A program made the translations under genes and the position numbers. From the NCBI GenBank assembly GCA_008477525.1, contig SPDT01000001.1, forward strand, positions 992,001 to 1,056,000: a stretch of DNA of 64,000 nucleotides, written 5' to 3'. How positions within the stretch are numbered: the stretch's first letter is position 1; each line of letters opens with the position of its first letter. Positions 44,907-58,600 of this stretch are shown in pieces. The notes below the pieces were generated by a model, which saw only the letters and a list, made by a program, of their open reading frames with translations, searched no databases and had not been told where the DNA came from. The DNA comes from Hypomyces perniciosus. Lineage: Eukaryota > Ascomycota > Sordariomycetes > Hypocreales > Hypocreaceae.

Positions 44907-45168
44907 TCTTAAAGACCCTTTTTAAGGCAGACAGATTAGGCAAGGGGCTGCGACTTTAAGGAAAAGTAAAGGAGGTTAAAGAGCAATTACTTAAAGGAGA
45001 AATAGGTGCTAATAAGCAGGTAATAAGCCAGAAATTAATAGTTAAGTATAATAGTAGTAGTTTATTAGTCTTTAAAGTTTTATATTTTTAAAGATTATAG
45101 TTACTTTTCTATATATATTCTGGCCGATATAATATTATAAAAGCTTTAGAGTTTCTAGTCTTTTAATA
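44907..45168 (-). repeat. L1 LTR, inverse orientation (262 bp)
   Basis: Inverse of the copy at 5434 and of the same 262-bp length; it begins TCTTAAAGACCC and ends CTAGTCTTTTAATA. A purine-rich stretch on the minus strand (AAAAAGGGGGGCAGCC) abuts its right end, as expected next to a 3' LTR on that strand. Confidence 0.78.
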
Positions 45169-46848
45169 GGCTGCCCCCCTTTTTATAGCATTAACTTTAA
45201 TGCTGGCGAGGACGTTATAGTTAACTAGGGCTTTTCTAGCTTTTAATACCTTATTGCTATACTAAACAGTAACTATTTCCTATATAGATACTTTTTTTAG
45301 CCCTAAACTTAAATACTTTAATATATACTTAATAGCTTAAAAAGTTTTTAACTTTATAGTTTAAAAGTATACTTTTATATAATTAAACTTAAAAGGTAAT
45401 AGAGAAACTTTATATATTAAATTAACCCTTTACTATTAATATATAAATAATTTACTTTCTTTTTCTTTTTTTAATTTACTATTATATATAAATATACTAT
45501 ATATATTTTTACTTTACTTTTCTTTTTATTTATAACTTTAATTCCTATTTACTTTTTTTTTCTTTCTTTTTTTCTTTTTCATTTCTTTTTTTTACCCTCT
45601 CTCTCCCTGTAAACGCTTTCTTTATAAATATTCTTTCCTTTTACTTTTTATTATTAATGAACTTATTATAAAATAATAGTTTTTTTTTTAGTTTAGCCTA
45701 TTATTATAAATTCTTTTTTTCCTTTTATAATAGATATCGCTACTTTATCGGTTTTTTATAGTTAATTTTTTACTATAATTTCCGATTTAATATACTTATA
45801 GCCTGGTTTTACAAAATAATAGTAATTTTATAGTATCCGAAAACCTTAATATAATAAACCTATCTTTATTTACAGCTAATACTATTTTAATTATATCTCT
45901 ATTAAAATACCCTCCCTTTAAAATTACTATACTTTTACTAATAAAACACTATGAAGCCGCTAAAAATTTATTTAATAAGTATTTTAATATAAATATAATT
46001 ATTAGCTATTATTAATTTACTATAAATACCTTACTTTATACTATCATAATTTTAACTTTTTAATTAAATAAAATATAAAGTTAAGAAAAAAACCTTTTTA
46101 ATACTATAATAATAAATATAAATTTTATATAATTAAAAAGTAAAATTTTCTATATTAATTTATATTATATTAACTGCTTTTAAAACATATTTTTATTATT
46201 TTTTAAATAATAAATTATATAATTTAATTACCTATTAATTTATTAATGCCGCTAAAGTATTAATTTAATATTCTTAAAAGTCTTTTATTAATACAGTAAA
46301 TACTTTAATATTACTTTTTCATTATATAATAGCAGCTAATAAAAACTTAATCTATAATAGTACTATTATAAGTTTAATATAAAAAAGACTTTATATTAAT
46401 GCAATAAAAGTTAAGCCTAGTTAAAGAGTAAAAAGAAAAAAAGTTTATAATAAATAAATAATATCGCTGCTAAAGCTTAAAGCGCTTAAACCTTTAAATT
46501 ACTTTTAATTAAGTAAACTTTATTACTATTATTGCTGCTATTATATATTTTTATTTTTATATATATTTCCTTACTTATAATAGGCAGTTTTTAGCTAATT
46601 ACTATATAATATATTAATATATTAAAATCCCTGTATTTCTTTAAATATATTTTACTATTATAAAAGATTGCAATAAAGTACTGTTTAGAGATAAAAAGAA
46701 TTAACTGTTATTTAATAGTTGTATTACTGTTGATTTACTGTAAAATATATATTATTATAAGTTTATTTTTTATTTTTAATTAACTAATTAAAACTATATA
46801 ATACTTTACTCCTTTTAATTTTATAATATTTAGTAATAGTTGTTAATG
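45169..46848. other. AT-rich RIP-decayed sequence
   Basis: Nothing identifiable. 45543-45605 is a pyrimidine tract (TTTTTTTTCTTTC...). Composition changes sharply to balanced at 46849, where a gag gene begins. Confidence 0.5.
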
Positions 46849-46862
46849 TTACAGGCTAGGCT

Positions 46863-48580
46863 ATGTCTCCCGGAATCACGACTACGCCGAATCCGGAAAT
46901 ACAACCAATACTAGACCATTTACCTAATTAGGAAACCACCTCAGCTATAACCCTATACGCACAACTATATAACGTATATATAGCTAGTATAGAGCTTCTT
47001 TCCTTCAGCTATAGATAGACAATATAGAGGTGCCTTAACTATATACTTTCTAGTTAAGCTATACCTATTATATATCTATAGCTCAGCTATTACCTAGCCA
47101 GTAAATAATAGAACTCTTACTGTAAAAGGAAAATAGTGAATTTTAGAGACTAAGCCTCTAAGGGCAACGATATATAGTCGCGGATCGAGCAAGCTGTTCT
47201 ACCTTTATAGGAATAAATAGCTATATTAATAAGAAAGCTAGACTTTATAGCATTAGCGATTTAAAGGCTAAATAGCCAGGAAAATAAAATATTATTCCTT
47301 TTATAACTTAAGTAAAAACCTATATAGGCTATAACTATAAAGCCTATATTAACCTTTATAATAGAGTTTATATAAGCTTTTAAGGTTAAAAGGAAGCTAC
47401 TTTTTAATTTATTTAAATTCTTAAAAAAGTAAAGGGAGTATACTATATAGGCGTAAAATATATGCAAAAAGCTTAAATTTAATAAAGAGTTTTATAATAG
47501 TAATAGAGAATAGTAATATTTTATTAACTTTTATTTAAACGCTATATTTAAGTAAGTAATCGCTACCTTTTATATATTAAAAGGAACTAATAAAAACTAT
47601 AACCTAGCGGAATTTATATAATACCTAGACTATACCTATAAAGATTAAAGACTCTGGAACCAAGCTGTATAAAAGCTATATACTTTTAAGTAAAGAGATA
47701 AAACTTTACTTTTATTTTTCTTTCCTTGCTTTAAATAAAAGCTTTTTAAGGCAGGCAGCGATAATTAAGCTAATTAAGCTAAGATTATTTTCTTTAAAGG
47801 AGCATTATCTTTAAAACTATAATTCTACTTAATAATAGTAAACCTGCTATTTACTTACAGTAAATAGCTTATTAAAGTTTAGGATATTGCTAGCTGTATT
47901 AAATAATTAGATTTAGATTAATGGAATATAGGAGCTGCTTTAATAGGCTACTTTTAGTAGAAAAAATATAATAAGCTTTAATTATATTGCACTTTAAAGG
48001 ACTATATATAAGCAGTTAATAAAGAGGGCGATATTTAAATAAAGGGTATAAACTATATAAAGAACTAGCGCTAATGCAGCTCTTTAGTAAGCGAGGCAGA
48101 TACTGCCTAGGAGGCTATATATTACTATTGCAGGAAGGAGGGATATATTGCCTGGTTTTGCAAGAAAGGCTATAGAGCCTAGGTATATTAGGTTTAGATC
48201 ACTAACTATAAGTTTAATAATAATAATTAATATATTACTAGTAAGGAAAATAGTAATATTAGTGATAAATTAAAAGATTAGCTTTAATATAAAGTTAAGC
48301 ATTAAAGTTTATAAAGGAAAAATTAAAGGGATAGAAGGAGTTTAAAGAGCAAATAACTAGTAAATTAATAATATTATAAGCTAGAATAAAGAATATACCT
48401 ATTACAGTATTATTTAATATTAGCTATAACTTTTATACTATTATAAACTCCTCCTTTACTTAAAAGTTATACCTCCTATAAATTAAAATTACTAAAAGGA
48501 AGATTAAGATATTTACTGAGATCTATAAAAAGGTAGAAACTAGCTATATTACTATTATTTATTTAAATCTATATAGCTAT
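46863..48580 (+). pseudogene. gypsy gag and protease start, interrupted
   Basis: The ATG at 46863 begins MSPGITTTPNPEIQPILDH and the frame stays readable if TAA/TAG are former Gln. A zinc knuckle lies near 48125-48165 (YYCRKEGYIAWFCKK, with the first Cys and the His changed to Tyr by C to T). A protease-like stretch near 48390-48440 (VLFNISYNFYTIINSSF) has its active Asp as Asn. The frame is cut at 48580 by the 12-kb insertion. Confidence 0.78.
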
Positions 48581-48582
48581 TT

Positions 48583-48985
48583 TGTCGAGGGGGAATTGGC
48601 ACTCCAAAACATATACACAACACATACACACACCCATACACAACAACTGGTATCGAGCGCGGGAACCGCGCTCCTAACAGAACCACAAAGCGGCGATTAA
48701 GTAATATAGGGGCTAAAAAGATACTGCGGATCATTTAATTATAATGCCGGCAGCCAAAAGCAACCAACAGTTACCTTTATACACCTCAGCGACTGTATTC
48801 TTACAGGTAGGGTTATATATTAAAAGGGGAAAAAGGTTATTATTTATTAAACTAGGTCTATCTGTATATCTTTATACTCTTATACTTTCTTAATCCAGTA
48901 GCTGCTTAAATAAGCAGCCAACCTTTCTCAGGTAAGCTAACAAAAAAAAATACTAGTGTATTAAGCATATCAGTTACCCCTAACA
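48583..48985 (-). repeat. 3' LTR (L2) of the 12-kb element
   Basis: 403 bp, same as its partner. Plus strand TGTCGAGGGGGAATT...TTACCCCTAACA. Carries GAGCGCGGGAACCGCGCTC. Confidence 0.9.
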
Positions 48986-51900
48986 AAACCCTCCCTATAA
49001 GCATTTACAAACAAAAATAGCAAATCTTAATAAAACGCTTTTCCTATTAATCCCCCTAATACTAGTATAACAATATTTAAAGAAAATATAAACAATATAG
49101 GAAAATAGCGGAAAAAGTATTATTAAAAGAAAGAAAAAAAAAAAAAAAAAAAAAGGAAAGAAAATTAAAAGCAGAACTACTGCTATTTATATTATTAATT
49201 CCTCCCTATTTAATCTATATCAAATTATTCCCTTCCTATCAAAATTATTATAATTAAATAATCCCCTTTTATTAATCTCTTTATCGCCAGGTATTCTAAG
49301 CTACTATCCGCTTATCTTATATTAGTTATCTTATTATTTATATAAGTATATAAACTCATTCTCGGATATTATTTTAAGCCAATTTATCTATTAGCCTAGG
49401 TAAAGTTAAGCTGCAGTATATATTTAAAGCTGTAATTCGCTAAACCTAGGAATATTAAAGTGCAGTTTTCCCTATTACTGCTATAAAAGCCATTATTATA
49501 GTTTACCCTCTTTCGCCTAGTTTTAAAAAAGCCTTTTTATTATCTTTAATTACTTGCTAGTTAAGTTTAGTAGTAACTCCTAAAACTCTTTTATCCTTTA
49601 AGTTTTAGTTATCCTTTAATGCATTAAAAAAACTACTACTTTCTTTAAAAGAAACCAACTCTGCATCTAAGGTTTTAGTATTATTAGCGACGGCTAGCAT
49701 AGTTAGCGGGGGTCCTATAGGTTATAGCGTTACTAAGAAACGCATTAATTTACTCCTAATCGCTAATCCTGCTATTATTTTTGCAAGAGACACCGCTTAT
49801 ATTGCCAGGCTAGCAGTATTATCTTATTTTTTCACTATTAATACTATTTACAGAGTAAGGGAGAATACTTTTCTTTTCCTTTACTGCAACTAGCTCAGCT
49901 ATATAGCTAAGGGTATAGGTATTATTAATATAAAAAGTTGCATTCTAAGTACTAGCTGCTATTATTAAAATCTTCTTCGGATACTTAAAAGTAAAAAGGC
50001 AATTAATTATCGAGAAAGACTATTATTATAATAGATTAACCTATTCTCCTTTATAAGGTTATTTACTAATACTCCTAGGTTAACTAGGCACTAACCACTA
50101 ATCTTTATTATATTCCTCTTATAAGTTATTCCAGGAAAAGCCTATTAGCTTTAATTTAACTCAATTAAATAGTATTTAATTAAAAAAGGTAAAATATCTT
50201 TAACGTTTATCCCAGAATTTATAATAGTAAATTTATTTACTGTTAAAGATTAGTATAAAATTTAAATAATATCTATATAGCTTTTAGCCAAGTACTTAAA
50301 GTATAGGTACCAGTACTAATCCTAAAGCAGAAGTTTAAATCCCTTTAGGTTAATTATTCCGTGCTTTTTAAGGCTAAAGGAGACAGGGATCCCGCTTAAA
50401 GGTCCTGCCAGTCAACTTAATTTAACGCCAATAAGTCTATAAAGCATTTACTGGATCTAGAATAGGCTTAAATAGCTACATTTATTAGCTCCAGGTTATT
50501 CTATATACAGGACTATATAAAAGCTAAATAAATAGGGAAATCCGGCTTTCTCGACTATATAGGCCTATAAATTAAAGAACTGCTGCGCTTAGCGCTTACA
50601 GTTATATCTATAAAAGTCAAAGTAATAGAGGTACCTATATTTATTAAAAATATAAGCACACTAATGCTTAAGGAAATAAATTAACCCTATAAGAATTTAT
50701 TATCCTTTAATAAAATACTAGAAGTTTTATAGTCTATTAGGAATACTGAAAGCTTAAAGTACTATTTAATTAAAGGTAAAGGCACCTTTAAAAGCATTTA
50801 TAGGTATTATTATCTCGGCTTAAACTACTTTAATAATTACTGATCCTTTTACTATTATATAAAGTATTGCCTTTAAAGTAAAGTTTAATACCTATCTTTT
50901 ATAAAAAAGGTTATATAAAAAGTTATAAATATCTTTAATATAAAAGCACTATTTATTTACTTTAAAGTTAAATATTAATATAAGATTTTTATAGTAAATA
51001 TAGCTTAAAGTAATTATTATTTTAACTAGTAGTTATAGGTAATTAGTAATATACTAGTTAAATTAAAGGTAGATTTATAATAGTTAATAGCTATATTAAC
51101 TTGCAATAGGATTAATAGTAAGGTTTTATTTATTTAGCTTAAAAAAGTTTTTAGTGCAGTTTAAGGATATTTAGCTGATATAGTAAAAGAGTAGAGTTTT
51201 TAGTTTATTTTCTATAGGCTAGAAAAATAATGTAAAAGGGTAAAGGTTTTTCTTTAAATGGAATATTATAGTAAAAAAGGAAAAAGGGTATAATTAAATA
51301 GTTTTAAAGCAGGATTTAAAGTAAAGGCAATGTTTTAGTTATAGTAAAATAGGATTATATTTAAATAGATAAAGAAAAGAAAAAAAGGTAAAGTATAATA
51401 TTATTTTTGTCTTTTTATAGGTATAGGTGTGCGGTTTAGTATATAGGGTGGTTTCTTTATTATATATAAATTACTATTCCTTTAAAGTAGCTTTTACAAC
51501 TTATTTATTTTTTTATTTTCCTTTCTCTCTCTCTTTTTGCTCTTCCTCCTAATCCTTCTTTAACTATTATTTAATTATAAAAGATCCCGCTAGAAAAGCC
51601 TACTATTAGTTGCCTAATATAGCCGACCTTGTTAATATACCTGTTACAGGCAAGAAAACCTCTAGCAGGATTTCTTTATCCTAGAAAAATTAAACCTAGC
51701 TTTATTTCTCTACTTAGCCGTTTACTTTAAATAAAGCTTTAGTAAATAGGTATTATTTAATCGGCATCCTTATTCTAACTCTATCTAAGTCTAAGAGTAT
51801 TTTACTGTTTAGATTATAGGTAATGTTAATATTAGTTAATTAAACTTGCTAATCTATTTAAAGATTACTTTCTCCCCTTTATTTACACTATCCTTATTAC

Positions 51901-52639
51901 TTTTATTGTTTATAAAAGGTTATACCTTTAAGGAATATTTTTAGCGCTATACTTTTAAAGGCTTTCAGTTATATCTTTAAAATATTACGCGCACTATCGA
52001 AAGAAAGCTTCTTAAGCCTATCTATATCCTAGCAGAGATTTTATATATTTATAAGTAGTTCTTTTATGCTTTTCTTAAGCGGATAAAGTATATTAAGGCC
52101 TTATTTATATTATTTTATAGACAGCGCAATCCTTAATTCTGCCAGGGGTGCCTTTAGACTTAGTCTATTACTATTATAACTGCTAAAAAATATATTTTAT
52201 TCCCTTTTCACAACTATATCTCTATCCCAGGTTTCTAATAAAGGGACTATTTAAATTGCCTCTAGTCTAAGGCCTCTTTTTATACTTAGCGATATTTTCC
52301 TAGTTACTAGCCTTAATAAAGTGACCGAGGTATAGCTACTACTTTCCTTAAAAAGGATTAAACACCTACTTTTATTAGGCTAGTAGTCTCTAGCTATCTT
52401 AATCCTTTAATAGCCCTTTATCTTATAAAAGACTTTCTTTATCCTAAAGGAAATAAAAAGGCAAAAAGTTAAGCAATTTAGTAGGTTTAAAAGTTTATTT
52501 CGGCTTCTACTATTAAAAAATAAGCAGTTAATAGGGAAATATAGTTAATAAATTATTTAATCTTACAGTTCTCTTCCTTATAGTATACCTAGGTTATATT
52601 TTTTATAGGCGGGGCAGTAGACTTTAGTTAGCGGCTATC
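48986..52639. other. unassigned 3.6 kb downstream of pol inside the 12-kb element
   Basis: Moderately decayed, with long stretches free of TGA on both strands once TAA/TAG are read as Gln. On the minus strand 49357-49840 runs about 160 codons (contains LTMLAVANNTKTLDAELV and ends AQNNIRE with TGA). On the plus strand 50290-51390 gives a charged protein-like stretch (EVPIFIKNISTLMLKEIN). A 19-bp A tract is at 49137-49155, and an inverted pair ATCCCGCTAGA...TCTAGCAGGAT at 51574-51671. I recognise no retroviral domain. It may be an extra gene region of the element or another buried insertion. Confidence 0.45.
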
Positions 52640-55600
52640 TCCTCCCCCCTAAAAACAGCACCCAGCAGCTATTTTTTAAAAACATTACCGCTTATCCTCC
52701 CCTATATATCCTCTACATAGAGGTAGTCGTCCCAACTTGTCTGGTTTATTCCAGGAATAGCTACCTCGAAGTGTTATAGGGGACCGCGTCTTGGTCGGAA
52801 CATCTCTTCTTCCTCTAACTTACAAGCATATGCCCTAGTTCTCGGCCGGACCATTTGATCTTGTTGACTATGCGTTCCTTCAGTAGCTAAGGAGTCGCCG
52901 TAAAGCTCTTCGAGTAGGTCCTCGTCCGCCTCCAGGTCCTAATCCATAAAAGTCTCCTCATTATCTTCAGCCACCTACTAGCCGAATTTATTCGCCCGGG
53001 TAAGTTTTATTAAATAGGACCCCATTTAACGTTTTCAGTTTATATACTCTTATTATATCCGCTTAAGACTTAATCCTAAATAGGCCTAGCTAATATATCC
53101 TCAGTTTTGCATCTTTTAAGAGGTCCCTTTAGCGCTTTGCATTATAAAGCAAGATAAAGTCGCCAGGGAGAAGTAGTTTAGCCGCTTTCCGCAGTAAATA
53201 CTGATTGTTAGCATCTATCCTCTTAGCCAACATTTAGCGAAACGCAGTCACTCTCTCCCAGGCTATCTTAACATCTCCCTCTTTTCTTTTAAATACACAG
53301 ATGCGCGCTATTAATTAATCTTCCGTCATATAGACTTTATCCCAGTCAATTAGCCGCCAGGTAAATAGTTTTACTTCTAAAGGAAAAATCAGTTCCTAGC
53401 CAAATAACAGGTAAAACGCAGAGTACCCTATCAAGCTTTTTACTATATATCTATCAGCTATAATTGCCTTATCCAAGTTCCAGAACCACTTTTTATTAAG
53501 CTTGGCTATTTTTACTAGTGCTAATATTAAGCTCTAATAGCTAACCTTTACTGCAGCGTTAGCTTTAAAGTTATATACCAATATCTAAACAATCTTAACT
53601 CCCAGATTAATTAATACCTTTAAGAGTATCTTTTTTATTTCCAGTCCCTTATCTATAATAGCCTAAATTATTATACTAAATTAGTATATCTATTTAAGTA
53701 TAAACTTTATTATTACTGCTAATAATAAAATAGGCATAAATTCCACTTTTATTTATTTATAAAAGTTATATTTTCCTTTAAATAGGTAGATATATCTATA
53801 GTTACTTAGAATATATTAAGTATTAAAATAGACTTTCTTTATAGGCCTGGTTAGTTCTATTACAATAGCTGGCTCTTTAAAGCGGTATAGATTAAAGCCT
53901 TAACACTAGGGGCATAATATAACTGCCTTGCATATATTGTTCTATATCTGCAGCCATTAATATCTTTCCTTTAAGAACTGGAAAGTTACCTTTTAGCCTT
54001 TATAGCCTATTTTAGTATAGTACTGCTAAATAGCTGTTTTCCTTAAAGTTAGGCTATTAAAGATAAATGTAGGTTAGCGGCAGTATTTTATTAGTTTTAC
54101 CTATAACTTCCTGTCTTTTATAATAAACCTTTTTACTTTATTCCTAAATCGCTAAAAGTCTGTAGCTAAGAGATTAAATAGTCTCTATATTGTTTAAAGG
54201 TATTATATAATTTATTAAAACTCTTCGCTATACTTTTCCCTTAACAGTATAAACGAAATTATATTTAAGTATATATTTATAAAATCTTTTAAATCCTTTT
54301 CTTTCTTAGCTTTAACCTTATCTATAGCAGTTACCAGTTTATAGGATAAAATATTTATTATAATATTTTCTTTTTTAAAGATATACTTAATAGTAAAGTT
54401 AAAAAGAAAAATATAATTAATCTATTAGGTTATATACCCGCTAAGGATATTATTAATTCTACTATTTATTTAATTAATAACTACTTTAACGTTTATTTCT
54501 AGTATAAATAGAAGCCTATAAATATAAATATATAGCCTTTTAAAGGCTTAAAGTAAAGCTTTATATTCTTTCTTTATAGTATTATATTTTATTTCTAATA
54601 AAAGCCAGTATCTACTTTTATATTAGATTAGTTATCTTTTCCCTTTTATAATCTATATTAAAATAGCCCTTTAGCCTACTATACTAGTATCGACTATAAA
54701 GATTACCTCCTTATATCCCTTATTTACATTTAATATTACTAGTATTAAAGCAAAAGTAATAAACTCTTTAAGTTTATCTATAGCTTACTATTATTCTTTA
54801 ATCTACTTTTAAAGGGCGTTTTTCTTTAATAGGGTCATTAAAGGCTTAGTAATCTATATAAAATATTTAATCCAGCATTTATAGTAGCCAACTAGATTAA
54901 AGAAAGATTAAACTTTATTAATAGTTTTATAGTTTTTTTATTCTTTAATTTTAATAATTTTGCCTATAGCTAGTTAGCGCCTTTTTATTTTATATAAGTA
55001 CCCTACCAACTTAGCAGATTCTTAATAAAAGATTAATTTTACTGCTAAAATTATATATCCTAATAGTTTAATATTTACTAAAGTTTTATTTAGGTTTTGC
55101 AGATACTTTAAAATATAGTATTAAACCCTAGGTATTTCTTCTTTACTGCTATATATAGACTTTAAACCTTATACCGTAATATTATTTAAAAATAGTCAAT
55201 AAACTATAGGTATAAGATTAAATAGTATTCGAAGAATAATATACTGAAATTGCGCTATTAAATTTATAATGCCTATTAAAAAAGTATAGTATTTTAAAAG
55301 GCTAATAAAGCTTATAAATATCGTTATATCTCGGCTTTTCTTATTAAAAGGGATTTAATTATAGCTTAAGAAAAAGTCTAGTAATAACAGTATTATATAA
55401 CCCGCGAAGTCCTCGCTAAATTAATCTGCGCTTAAGGGAATAAAGGCGTCTTTAATAGTTACTTTATTTATTTATATAATAGAGTTAATAAAGCAAAGGC
55501 CACTATTTTTCTTTTATACTAAGAAAAATAGGTTTCTATATAGCCTATAGCCTTCCTTTAAAAGACCTTTTTTAATATATATTTATAGCAGGTTAACTAC

Positions 55601-58600
55601 TTTCTTTTCTATACCTTTAAGGATTAAAATACTACTGCTCTATTAAGTGTTATACTCTACTATATAAATAGTCTATAGTAAGGCAATCTTAAGGTCTAGC
55701 TTTCTATATTCTATAAAATCCCAGGAAAGTGCTATTTCTTTATTTTTCAGGATCTGCATTAAGATTGCAGTTTCTTATATTGTCAGTTTCCCTTCTACTA
55801 TCTTTAAAATCACTGCCAGGCAGTCTAGTATAAGTCTTAACCTAGCTTTAATCGGTAAGAACTTTAGTGTAATATATTTAGTAAACAGGGTATTAAAGTT
55901 TAAATTATCTTTAACTTTATTTTACTTTTTCTATTTTTAATAAAAACTTTTAATAGGAATAGAACTATTAGATAAGGCATTATTTACTGGATGGATTTTT
56001 ATACCTTTCTTTTTATATATAGTATTAGTTTTAATCCGCTTACGCTTCTGCGCTTTCCTTTAAGACCTTCTCTTTTATTCCTCTACTCCTTTAAATTCTT
56101 TTACTGCTTTCTTTATTGCTTTTATTTAATCTTTTAATTTATTAGCCAGTAATAGCTAAATTAAATCCTCCCTAGCTTACTTTAATAATCTATATAAGAT
56201 CTCCTCCTTAAAAGTAAGGTAAAGGTTTTCTAAGCTTTTTTCTGCTTTATTAACTTTATACTCAAATATAAAGTTAATATTTATTTTAGCCTTAAATTAT
56301 ATAATGCCTTTATTTTATATTTCTAATAAATAGCTTTAACAGCTAGGGTAATAATTTAAATATTCCCTATTTTGCATTTTATATATAAATCTCTATTTTT
56401 TGGTATATAATTAAATATTAGCTGTATAGCTTAAATAAATAGTATTTTAAGGATAAAGGGCATTAAAATGTTATTAAATGTAATATAAAATCTAGCTGCT
56501 ATTTAGGCATTGCCTATATATATTTAAATAACAGTTTCGCTATATATATTTATTTGCCTATTATTAAATATAGTGCTAACTGCTTTGCAGGAGTATATTA
56601 TTATACTATATTTTATAGCCAGTTAATAAGAGATAATATTTCCCTTTAACCCTAAGTCTATAAGTGCTTTAATAAATATACTATTAGGCTTTTTTAAATA
56701 TATTTATATCTGTAATAGGTTTTATAAATAGCAGAGGATCTTTCTTATTTAAACTATATAAATTTAAGTTATAGACTTCTATAATTAATTTACTTTATAG
56801 TTAATGGCTATATATAGTTACTCTAGCTTATAAAAGTATATTTCTAAAGGTAATAATAGGTTTAGGTCTTTAAGATTAAATAACTCTTTATTTAGTAATC
56901 CCTCTGCTAGTAGGGGTTATAAGGTTATAGTTTTAAAAGGTTAATCCTATAATAATTAAATAATTTATACAGTTAGTTCTGTATATATAGCTATTATATC
57001 TAGTCTTTTTAATAGTTTTTCTTTTAAAGGATATTTATATATAAAGATAGATATTACTTAATATAAAGTATATTTAAAGATAGTTAAGTTAATTTTCCTA
57101 TAAAACTATATTTTAGTAATCCTTTATAATTTTGCAATTAAGTCTACTTTTAAAGTATTCGCGAGTTTTAAAATAGCATTTAGAAGAGTGTTAGTTTTAA
57201 GCTTGATTGCGTTGTCTAGAATTGCTGCTTGGATTATTATCTTAGTTTATTCTGCTCCTAGTAATTCCTCCTTATTCTCAGCGCCTTCAGTTCCGCTTTC
57301 TTTATTATATCGCGGTCTAGACAGCGTAGCCTTTAAAGTTATAGGTATAGGGTCTAAATGCAGTTACTTTTTCTTAATTGGTTTTTCCATTTAAGGCAGC
57401 AATAGCTCCTCCTTAGCTTACTTATCTGCCTCGTCAATTATATAAACACGCTTTTATCCCCTGCCAGTTATAAAGTTAACGAGGAGAGTTTAATTAAATA
57501 ATTCCTTAGTTAAGCTAGCCTGGTTATATTTATCTAAAGGTTCTTTTAAGGAGGCTATCTTAGCTAGGTTTATAGAAAAATTCTCGACCCCTTTTATTTA
57601 TATATTATCCCTTTTTTCAGCAATTATTTAATCTTTGCCTGCAAAGTATATAATATTTATTATTAGTCCCTTTACAGGAATTATATCTAACCTTTATAGT
57701 ACCTGGATTTTAAATATCTCCTTATATACTATTTTATTATAGATAGTGTTAAAGAGTTTAGCCTTATAGGTAGTTGGTTCCCAGTTAAAAAAGCCAGGTT
57801 TTATCTTTTTTGCAAGTAATAGGCTTAGGGAAACTTTATTTTAAGCTTTAAATGATTCTACCTAAAGCGCTAGTATTTTTTATATATAGGTCTTGATAGT
57901 TATAACTAATATAATAAGTCAAGGCGGGACTAAGGTTTTCCGCGGGCTTACCTAAGCTATTCTTATTACTAGGTTGTATATTATAAACCTATAGCCTTTA
58001 TTATAGGCTAACTTAGCGCAGTTTTAAGGAAAATAGTCTTTATTTTTATAATACTAGCAGTATTTAATATTAATAACTGCCTTTAAATAATTAATAAAGA
58101 AAGTGTTTGGCATATTATTATATAGAGGGTCTATTATATTAATATTATTAATAGCGATTATTAAAGTAAAAGGTCTTTATCTAGGTTTATTACTACTAGT
58201 AGTAACGCAATAATATTCTCTTTCTTTTAAGTTAATTGCTGTTTCCTTCTGCTAAAAGAGTTAAATCGCTAGTTTATTAAATTTTTTAAATAAAGCGTTT
58301 ATTTAATCTTTAAGCTGCAAAGTTATAATTAGTTTTACAGGTTTAGGCTATTTTTCTTTTCGCTTTCTTATCCTTAAGCTTAACTTTAACTTAAATAAAT
58401 CTAATAAGTCCTTAATCTTAAATAGTCCTTTATTAAACTCTTAAGAATAGGCTTTTTAAATGTTAAGCTTTATTAGTATTTTATTATAGAAAAGCGTCTA
58501 GACTTTAGTATATACTAAATCCTCGAAATTATTAATTTCCTTAATCCCTTTAAAAGCTATTACTAGCTAGAGTAGCTTTAGTGGTATTACTTTTGCAATA

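Noticed and set aside
48986..52639. Possible Starship captain (DUF3435 tyrosine recombinase) or LINE in the unassigned 3.6 kb
   Set aside because: I looked for the recombinase Arg/His-x-x-Arg/Tyr motifs and for LINE RT/endonuclease boxes and found none. The A tract at 49137-49155 has no LINE body before it on the same strand.
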